DNA from: Dechloromonas sp.
GTDB lineage: Bacteria; Pseudomonadota; Gammaproteobacteria; Burkholderiales; Rhodocyclaceae
Direction of reading: 5' to 3'
NCBI GenBank assembly: GCA_011391255.1
Contig: JAABQV010000008.1
Coordinates: 83,934-147,933 of the forward strand
DNA length: 64,000 bases
Positions 58,428 through 64,000 of the stretch are shown one piece after another. The notes beneath the pieces are model-generated. The model worked only from the letters and a program-made list of their open reading frames with translations, did not search any database and was not told the DNA's origin. The position numbers and the translations under genes were made by a program. Each line of letters opens with the position of its first letter. Position 1 is the stretch's first letter.

Positions 58428-59111
58428 CTACGCCCGAATCAGCTGATAGCCCTGACGATAAACCGTCTGGATGCACGAGCGTCCATCGGCCAGCGTACCC
58501 AGCTTGTGGCGAATGCTGGAGAGATGAACGTCAATGCTCCGGTCAAAACGCGCCAGCGGCCGGCCGAGTGCCTGCTCGGAAAGTTCTTCCTTGCTCACCG
58601 GCCTTCCTGCATGGCGGGCAAGGATTTCGATCAGGCCATATTCGGTGCTGGTCAGCTCGACGGCTTCGCCCGCCCATTCAACCCGCCGTTGCTCAGGGCG
58701 CACGCAGAGCAACCCGAAAATCAGCGGCGCATTCGGCGGCTCACCGGACTGCCCGCCACGACGCAAAATGGCACGTAGCCGGGCGGCCAGTTCGCGCGGC
58801 AAACACGGCTTGGGCACGTAATCATCGGCGCCGAGTTCGAGGCCGACGATACGATCCATATCATCACCACGCGCCGTCAGCATCAGCACCGGCATCGCGC
58901 TCGCTGCCCGAATCCGCCGCAAGGCTTCGATCCCAGACAATTTCGGCATCATCACATCAAGCACGGCAATCGCATGTTTGCCACTCAGCGCTTCCTCGAC
59001 GCCGCTGGCGCCGTCATGCACGGTAGTCACCGTAAAGCCTTCCTGCGCCAGGTAATCGCCGAGCATCTCGGCCAGTTCCACATCATCGTCGACCAGCAAA
59101 ACTGCCGTCAT
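58428..59111 (-). CDS. CpxR-like OmpR-family response regulator
   Basis: 227 residues from ATG 59111, which aligns with CpxR (an ATG 12 nt upstream is possible). Receiver with acidic pair VDDD, phospho-Asp in AIAVLDVMMPKLSG (near 52) and Lys in VPKPC; winged helix with ELTSTEYGLIEILARHAGRP and RFDRSIDVHLSSIRHKLG, closely resembling the CpxR/RstA pattern. It is divergent from a Spy/CpxP-like gene, with a perfect CpxR-type box between. Confidence 0.9.
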   Translation of the reverse strand: MTAVLLVDDDVELAEMLGDYLAQEGFTVTTVHDGASGVEEALSGKHAIAVLDVMMPKLSGIEALRRIRAASAMPVLMLTARGDDMDRIVGLELGADDYVPKPCLPRELAARLRAILRRGGQSGEPPNAPLIFGLLCVRPEQRRVEWAGEAVELTSTEYGLIEILARHAGRPVSKEELSEQALGRPLARFDRSIDVHLSSIRHKLGTLADGRSCIQTVYRQGYQLIRA

Positions 59112-59178
59112 TTCGCCATCCATTCTTCTTTACGCATGACGGCGATGATAGCCAAGCCAGTTGCAATCAGACACCGAA

Positions 59179-59193
59179 TTTACATCCTTTTAC
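59179..59193. promoter_or_regulatory. Perfect CpxR-type box
   Basis: TTTAC-ATCCT-TTTAC, the complement of GTAAA-N5-GTAAA, the known CpxR binding consensus. It lies between the divergent regulator and the Spy-like gene. A weaker TAAC-CGCG-TTTAAC follows at about 59200-59215. Confidence 0.72.
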
Positions 59194-59283
59194 CGCTCGC
59201 TAACCGCGTTTAACGGTGACAGCGCCAACAATGCATCCCATCGCCACACCACTTCTGGCCAGGCGACCCCCCAAGGAAAAATC

Positions 59284-59751
59284 ATGAAAACCAAAATCTT
59301 CGCCGCACTGCTCCTCACCACGCCATTTCTTGCTACCGCCCAACCATCTGCTGCGGTCGACTCGCCGTGCATGGCAAAAATGGGGCATCACCAACCGCAT
59401 GGCGGACAAGGATTCGCCGGCAATGAACCGACGCCCCCCTTCCTGCGCGCCATCACACTGAGCGACACGCAAAAAGATCAGATTTTTGAGCTGATGCACA
59501 AGCAAGCCCCGCTCATGCGCGACAAAGCCAAAGCTGCGCATCAGGCCATGGATGACTTGCGCAAGCTCTCTCTGTCGGCCAACTACGATGAAGCCAGCGC
59601 CAAAAAACTCGCCCGCAGCGCCGCTGACATGCAAAGCGAAATGGCTTTGTTGCGCGCCCAAAGCGATCAAAAAATTATCGCCTTGCTGACCCCGGAACAG
59701 CGCAAGGAAATGGCGGCAAACTTTGCCGGCAAAGAAAAAATGCGCCTCTAA
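59284..59751 (+). CDS. Spy/CpxP-family periplasmic protein
   Basis: 155 residues. Signal peptide ends at FLATA; AAGGA lies 8 nt before the ATG. The mature protein is helical with the LTxxQ family motif twice: ITLSDTQKDQIFELM and LLTPEQRKEM. Spy/CpxP proteins are ATP-independent periplasmic chaperones or dampeners of the Cpx kinase. The mature N-terminus has His/Met-rich residues (MAKMGHHQPHGG), suggesting metal binding. Divergent from the CpxAR-like pair and likely regulated by it. Confidence 0.9.
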   Translation: MKTKIFAALLLTTPFLATAQPSAAVDSPCMAKMGHHQPHGGQGFAGNEPTPPFLRAITLSDTQKDQIFELMHKQAPLMRDKAKAAHQAMDDLRKLSLSANYDEASAKKLARSAADMQSEMALLRAQSDQKIIALLTPEQRKEMAANFAGKEKMRL

Positions 59752-59763
59752 ACCCAAACCAAA

Positions 59764-59804
59764 GCCGGTGATTCCCCTGCAAAAGGGAGTCACCGGCGCT
59801 TTTT
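59764..59804 (+). terminator. Intrinsic terminator after the Spy-like gene
   Basis: GCCGGTGATTCCC pairs with GGGAGTCACCGGC (one G-T pair) and is followed by GCTTTTTCC; 12 nt after the stop. Confidence 0.9.
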
Positions 59805-59816
59805 CCTTAACAAACC

Positions 59817-59831
59817 TTTACCTCGCTTAAC
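59817..59831. promoter_or_regulatory. CpxR-like box upstream of the EF-hand gene
   Basis: TTTAC-CTCGC-TTAAC, one base different from the TTTAC-N5-TTTAC form at 59179, about 105 nt before the EF-hand start. Suggests common control. Confidence 0.5.
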
Positions 59832-59935
59832 CCGAAACACCGCCAATTCCCCCTGTTTTTGGCCGATAACTTGCTCATATACTCGTGCCAGGCCTAGCAC
59901 CCGGCAATCATTCAACCCGCTACAAGGAGCCAATC

Positions 59936-60607
59936 ATGATCAGTGGTATCGGCAGTTCCTCACAACTCAGCAGCAAACTATTCTCGGCGCTCGACACCAA
60001 GAGCCAGGGCTATCTGGAAAAAAGTGATTTCGTATCAGCTTTCAGCAAACTATCCAGCAACTCAAGCAGCAGCTCGAGCAGCGCCAGCGTCGATGATGTT
60101 TTCAGTGCGCTGGATGGCAACAGTGACGGCAAAGTCACCAAAGACGAATTCGCCAGCACCCTGGCCCAGTTGCAGGAGCAATTCGCCAGCTCGCGCATGC
60201 ACGGCGGCGGCCATGGTGGCCCGCAAGGTGCTGGTGGCCCACCACCCCCGCCGCCCCAAGGCGAAGGTCCAACGCTGAGCAAGGACGAGCTGAGCAGCCA
60301 GCTGCAAGAAGCCAGTAGCAGCGGCGATACCCAGCGCACCGACCTGATGAGCAAAATCCTCAATAACTTTGAAGCTGCTGATACCAATAGCGATGGCAAA
60401 GTCAGCTTCACCGAAGCCATGGCCTACGACCAGTCATCGCAGAACAGCACCGCCAGCGATGCCACATCGTCCACCAGCTCAGCCAGCAGTGCCAACAGCA
60501 CTGACGCCGGCATCATGATGAAAATCATGCAGTTGATGCACGCTTACGGCAATGGCGGCGAAGACAAATCCAATTCGCTGGCCAGCCTGCTCTCAGTGAG
60601 CGCCTGA
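59936..60607 (+). CDS. EF-hand calcium-binding protein
   Basis: 223 residues from ATG 59936 (AAGGAG 7 nt upstream). Two canonical EF-hand loops, DGNSDGKVTKDEF (near 59-71) and DTNSDGKVSFTEA (near 147-159), and a degenerate one, DTKSQGYLEKSDF (near 20-32). Between them are a Ser-rich stretch and a Gly/Pro-rich linker (GGPPPPPPQGEG). The C-terminus is Ser/Thr/Ala-rich. No signal peptide is seen. It resembles XopAW/CalB-like bacterial EF-hand proteins; the role is unknown, possibly a secreted or calcium-sensing protein. Confidence 0.85.
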   Translation: MISGIGSSSQLSSKLFSALDTKSQGYLEKSDFVSAFSKLSSNSSSSSSSASVDDVFSALDGNSDGKVTKDEFASTLAQLQEQFASSRMHGGGHGGPQGAGGPPPPPPQGEGPTLSKDELSSQLQEASSSGDTQRTDLMSKILNNFEAADTNSDGKVSFTEAMAYDQSSQNSTASDATSSTSSASSANSTDAGIMMKIMQLMHAYGNGGEDKSNSLASLLSVSA

Positions 60608-60616
60608 ACGCAGGGA

Positions 60617-60656
60617 GAAAATTGCCCCTACGTCATTGGAGCGGGGGGCATTTTCC
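60617..60656. terminator. Probable terminator between EF-hand and Fic genes
   Basis: AAAATTGCCCC pairs imperfectly with GGGGGCATTTT; A-run left and T-run right allow use by both convergent genes. Confidence 0.6.
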
Positions 60657-60701
60657 AAAATGCCATGCGAGACATTCACCCCAATCAAATTGTTGATGGC
60701 A

Positions 60702-62057
60702 CTACAGACCTGGCCGCTCGTCCTGAATCCAGCGCTCAACCAGAGAAATGCCAAGTCGATAGCGCGCGCAATTAAATACTTCGATACATCTGAGCTCTTG
60801 GAACAACAAGTCGGAGAACGCAGCCAGATCCGCTTGCGGAATTTCCAGCCCAGCCACCACAACGCCGAGCTGTTTGCGCTCAGCGACAACCTGGCGTACG
60901 CCATCGCCCAAGCGTTCCCGATAGCGTTGACGGAACTGGTCAGGGCTGCCCATGGATTCGAGGATGACTGCGTACTTATCGATAGAGCGCTGATAAGTCC
61001 AGGCAAAAAGCTCCACCGCTAACGAAACGTCCTGTTGCTCATAAATGCCAAGCACCGCCAGCGCATAATCGCTCTGCTCCACGTCCAGGAAAGATAGCGG
61101 CGCGCAATTCTGCAAAAGGAGCGGCAGGTTCGAGCAGAGGCGGCTTGTACGCTTGTTTCCATCGTCAAATGGTTGCAGGTAGGCGATGTTCACCCACATA
61201 AAGAATGCAGCCTCGATCGGGTTCTTTATATGGCGCACTTTCTCGATGATGGACCTAAGATGTTCGTCCAAAATTTGTGGCGCTTGCAGCGGCAGGTAAA
61301 CAGAATCGGTAATGGCGACCACTGTTTTTCGGGTTCTGCCCAATGAATCCGAGTCGGCCAGCAAACCCTGCATCAATACCGCCTGAATATTGCGCACAAC
61401 GGCTTCCGTGATGCCATAGTGAGGCACTGCATCGACCAAAAACTCGATGGCTTCTTTATGATTAAGGAGCATCAGCGCGTCGATGTCATTCTCCTCAACG
61501 TGCCCCCGGGCAAAAAGCGCCTGCGTATCGAGTAGGCTTTTCCGGTTACCCTCCAGTCGAGACGAATACCAGGAGAGATCAATCAGCAATTGCTCCAGAA
61601 CCTTACGCGCATAGGTGCCCGCCGGCTGCTGTCCGCGGGCGCTGCCTTTTTCGAGAAGCTGCTTGGCCAGGTTAGCGGGAAGAAGGCTGGACTGGTTTGG
61701 CGAGTAATTGTCAACAAAGGCGCGCAGATAGGTTACAGGGCTGCGTGAGCCAATAGGCGCAGTGAGGCGTTTGATGAGCGGCTGGCAGATGGCCGAAAAC
61801 TTAAATCCAGTGCTTGCGCGAAGAGCAAAAGCGCCCCCCCCTGACTCGGGCAGTGCATACCTGGTAGCTGGCCCCGCATACAGTTTAAGAACACTTCCAT
61901 TTGCAGCCATCTTGGCAAGATGGCGATTAACCGTCGGCCGCGCGGCCCCCAAGCCGTTGGTAATGGCGTCAGGCGAGCACTCGGCTAGGCCGACAGCACG
62001 CTGCTTGCGCAGGTAATCGAGGATTTCACTAAAAACATCGCGGCGCTGGATGCTCAT
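60702..62057 (-). CDS. Fic-domain protein with N-terminal winged helix and altered catalytic motif
   Basis: 451 residues. An N-terminal winged helix-turn-helix (about 1-70) is followed by a Fic domain. The autoinhibitory motif is visible as SSRLEGN (residues 165-171; Glu169), placing the regulatory helix before the core. The core motif reads LQPFDDGNKRTSR: normal Fic enzymes have HPFxxGN(G/K)R, so the catalytic His is Gln295 (codon CAA at 61175-61173). The rest of the phosphate-binding loop is intact. AMPylation is unlikely by the standard mechanism. The AT-rich promoter has four TTATCA repeats, consistent with self-regulation. It stands alone. Confidence 0.9.
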   Translation of the reverse strand: MSIQRRDVFSEILDYLRKQRAVGLAECSPDAITNGLGAARPTVNRHLAKMAANGSVLKLYAGPATRYALPESGGGAFALRASTGFKFSAICQPLIKRLTAPIGSRSPVTYLRAFVDNYSPNQSSLLPANLAKQLLEKGSARGQQPAGTYARKVLEQLLIDLSWYSSRLEGNRKSLLDTQALFARGHVEENDIDALMLLNHKEAIEFLVDAVPHYGITEAVVRNIQAVLMQGLLADSDSLGRTRKTVVAITDSVYLPLQAPQILDEHLRSIIEKVRHIKNPIEAAFFMWVNIAYLQPFDDGNKRTSRLCSNLPLLLQNCAPLSFLDVEQSDYALAVLGIYEQQDVSLAVELFAWTYQRSIDKYAVILESMGSPDQFRQRYRERLGDGVRQVVAERKQLGVVVAGLEIPQADLAAFSDLLFQELRCIEVFNCARYRLGISLVERWIQDERPGL

Positions 62058-62069
62058 CCCGTCACTACC

Positions 62070-62156
62070 TTATCATTGATGATTGATATATTAAGTTTAA
62101 GTTATCACAAAACAATCAACCTATCAATTTACTGATAACACCCCATGCTCTTATCA
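62070..62156. promoter_or_regulatory. TTATCA repeats in the fic promoter
   Basis: TTATCA at 62070, 62102 and 62151 and its complement TGATAA at 62133, in an AT-rich 140-bp gap. Possible binding sites for the Fic protein's own winged helix. Confidence 0.5.
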
Positions 62157-62195
62157 ATTTATCTGGGCGCTTTGGGCGCTTGCGGGACTCGAAGA

Positions 62196-63971
62196 CTAAA
62201 CCCCACCCCGCAAAATCAGCCAGCGCAGCAGGATCGCAAACAGGGCTTCGGGTTTGAAGGGTTTGATCAAAAAGTCATTCATCCCGGCCGCCAGGCAACG
62301 CTCGCGGTCTTCCGCAAAGGCATTGGCGGTCATCGCGATGATCGGGGTTTCAGCGTAACCCGGCAGTTGGCGAATATGCTGAGTAGCCCCCAGCCCGTCC
62401 ATAATCGGCATCTGCATGTCCATCATGATCGCGCTATAAACTGTCTTTTGCGCCATCACTACCGCCTGCAAGCCGTCTTCGGCGTGATCAATTTCCAGCC
62501 CGCAATCCTCAAGCATCATGCTGGCAACTTCGACGTTGATCATCTCGTCGTCCACCAGCAGCACGCGCTGGCCGGCATAAAGCTGGCGGAGCAGTTTTCC
62601 GGCATCGGCCCCGTTCGTCACCGGCAACCCGTGTGGTTCCCCGGTCGGCTTTTTGAGACTCACCGTCAGCCAGAAAGTGCTGCCTTCGCCTGGCACGCTA
62701 TCGACGCCGGCCTCGCCATCCATCATTTGTGCGATATGCTTGACCAGCACCAAGCCGAGGCCGGTGCCACCAAATTTGCGGGTAATGGAATTATCGGCCT
62801 GCGTAAAAGGCTGGAACAACCGCGAGCACTGTTCAGGGCTCAGGCCAATACCGGTATCGGTAACCGCAAAGCGCAACCGGTAAACGTCGGAGCTTTCAGC
62901 CAACATACGGCCACTCAAGTCAATGCGGCCATGTTCGGTGAACTTCACCGCATTGCTGATGTAATTGATCAGCGCCTGACCGAGCCGCGTCATATCGCCA
63001 TGCAATAGCTCTGGCATGCCGCTCATATCAAGGTAGAGCCCCAGCCCTTTGGCGTTGGCGCCATCACCAATGATGGCGGTGACCGCATTCAGCATATCGC
63101 TCAGAAAAAAGTCTTTTTGCTCCAGATCAATCCTGCCGGCATCGATCTTGGCCAGATCAAGTACGTCGTTGATCAGGCTGAGCAGGTGCTGGCCACAGCT
63201 CTCGATTTTATTCAGCCGATCCGTCTGCTTTGCGTTGAGACCATCGCGGCGCAACAGGTGAGCCATGCCGACAATGCCATTCATTGGCGTCCGGATTTCG
63301 TGGCTCATATTGGCCAGGAAGCAGCTCTTGGCGCGGTTGGCCGCCTCGGCCGCATCGCGCGCTTCGATCAGTTCGGCGGTACGCGTGGCAACCAATTCCT
63401 CAAGGTGATGACGATGGGCATCGAGTTCACTGTCGAGGCGCTTTCGCTCGCTGATGTCACTCAACACCAGACGTAACAGCTTGCCTCCAGCCTCATCCTG
63501 CCCCGCCCGAGCGGCCAGATGCGCCCAAAAGGAAGAACCGTCGCCTTTGACGAGGCGCAATTCAGCCTGTTGCGGTAAACCGACATTCAGGAGCTTTTTT
63601 CTCAGCAGGTAAAAAACATCCTGATCTTCCTTCAGAACAAAGTTGCTGATCGGCTGCTTGATCAGTTCCGCGCGCATGAAACCCAGCAAACCGGCAGCCG
63701 TCAGGTTGGCCTGTTCAATCAGGCCGCTCTCGGTCAGCGTGCAGTAACCGACCGGCGCCTCGTCGTAGAGATCGACATAATTTGCCTGCGCCACATCGCG
63801 CTCAAGCTGCGCCTCGCGTAACTCCTCGTTCTGCATCTCCAGCTCGAACTGATGTACGCGCAGATTGTGCAGAGTCTTGCGGATTTCCTCCGAACTCAGA
63901 CGCGAAACGTTTTCAGTCGACAGCGCTTCTTTTTCCAGCGCCAACGCTTCGGCTTGCTCGCGGATGCTCAT
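62196..63971 (-). CDS. PAS-containing hybrid histidine kinase
   Basis: 591 residues, cytoplasmic (no clear membrane helix). N-terminal coiled coil (about 1-60), PAS domain (65-185), HisKA with phospho-His in [16 protein letters not shown] (near 222), HATPase with GIGLS and [10 protein letters not shown] boxes (about 325-435) and an intact receiver with phospho-Asp in [13 protein letters not shown] (near 518) and Lys in FLIKPFKP. Very like the CHASE kinase at 3751-6012 in its PAS-HisKA linker. No output regulator adjacent. The start is 10 nt from a poly-C tract. Confidence 0.92.
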   Translation of the reverse strand: MSIREQAEALALEKEALSTENVSRLSSEEIRKTLHNLRVHQFELEMQNEELREAQLERDVAQANYVDLYDEAPVGYCTLTESGLIEQANLTAAGLLGFMRAELIKQPISNFVLKEDQDVFYLLRKKLLNVGLPQQAELRLVKGDGSSFWAHLAARAGQDEAGGKLLRLVLSDISERKRLDSELDAHRHHLEELVATRTAELIEARDAAEAANRAKSCFLANMSHEIRTPMNGIVGMAHLLRRDGLNAKQTDRLNKIESCGQHLLSLINDVLDLAKIDAGRIDLEQKDFFLSDMLNAVTAIIGDGANAKGLGLYLDMSGMPELLHGDMTRLGQALINYISNAVKFTEHGRIDLSGRMLAESSDVYRLRFAVTDTGIGLSPEQCSRLFQPFTQADNSITRKFGGTGLGLVLVKHIAQMMDGEAGVDSVPGEGSTFWLTVSLKKPTGEPHGLPVTNGADAGKLLRQLYAGQRVLLVDDEMINVEVASMMLEDCGLEIDHAEDGLQAVVMAQKTVYSAIMMDMQMPIMDGLGATQHIRQLPGYAETPIIAMTANAFAEDRERCLAAGMNDFLIKPFKPEALFAILLRWLILRGGV

Positions 63972-63981
63972 CGCATTTCCA

Positions 63982-64000
63982 GGGGGGGGGGGGGGGGGGG
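63982..64000. repeat. Poly-G tract (poly-C in the sense of the kinase) at the window edge
   Basis: At least 19 G, reaching the edge of the window, so the true length is unknown. It begins 10 nt upstream of the kinase ATG, in the leader. Confidence 0.9.

Overview
This 64 kb window looks like chromosomal DNA of a GC-rich betaproteobacterium, most plausibly a Rhodocyclaceae member (Dechloromonas/Azonexus-like). That is an inference from gene content and order: yhdP-nitrilase-tldD facing glnE, many hybrid sensor kinases, small c-type cytochromes and a SulP-STAS-cNMP transporter. No rRNA, tRNA, CRISPR array or complete insertion sequence was recognised. Gene starts were chosen from ribosome-binding sites and overlaps.

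Layout. 0-7 kb is accessory: cyanase (cynS), an OsmC protein, a HigBA module bracketed by duplicated terminators, a VapBC module, a lipoprotein, a CHASE-PAS histidine kinase with a frameshifted receiver domain and a 25-nt homopolymer at its 5' end, and a DUF4160/DUF2442 pair whose first gene carries a nonsense codon. 7-18.1 kb (minus strand) is one tightly overlapping 13-gene operon, the most interesting system here. It encodes Mrp-type subunits (E, F, G, DUF4040, B, C, and two antiporter modules fused in one 1044-residue protein), complex-I-like H, B, C and D subunits, a four-cluster Fe-S/FAD NAD(P)H oxidoreductase, and a ferritin-like diiron protein. The order parallels archaeal mbx/mbh membrane complexes, but the final electron-input subunit is replaced by a GltD-type flavoprotein.

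18-32 kb carries an outer-membrane factor/DUF3302-like/HlyD export set, aroG, a dihaem cytochrome c, tldD, a deaminated-glutathione-amidase-like nitrilase, yhdP, glnE and mscL. 32-36 kb holds a methionine-type aminotransferase, relics of an AbrB-type antitoxin and of a DNA methyltransferase, then mtnA overlapping a FucA-like class II aldolase, which suggests a methylthioadenosine 'DHAP shunt'. 36-40 kb is a phosphorelay (response regulator diverging from HPt, hybrid kinase, receiver).

40-49 kb carries a SulP transporter, a type IV pilin-like gene, a DUF1538 membrane protein with two PII-like proteins, DUF3124, an RCK-type K+ channel, a CPA2 antiporter and a cytochrome c. 49-54 kb is an RND efflux operon whose pump gene contains an in-frame palindromic repeat. 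54-64 kb is signalling: an SBP-hybrid kinase, a YcgR/PilZ protein, a CpxAR-like pair diverging from a Spy/CpxP-like gene (with a CpxR-type box) and an EF-hand protein, a Fic protein lacking the catalytic His, and a last PAS-hybrid kinase whose 5' leader starts in another poly-C tract.

At sequence scale, the 11-mer GTTGACCGCAA occurs six times, far above chance, and several small palindromic repeats recur.
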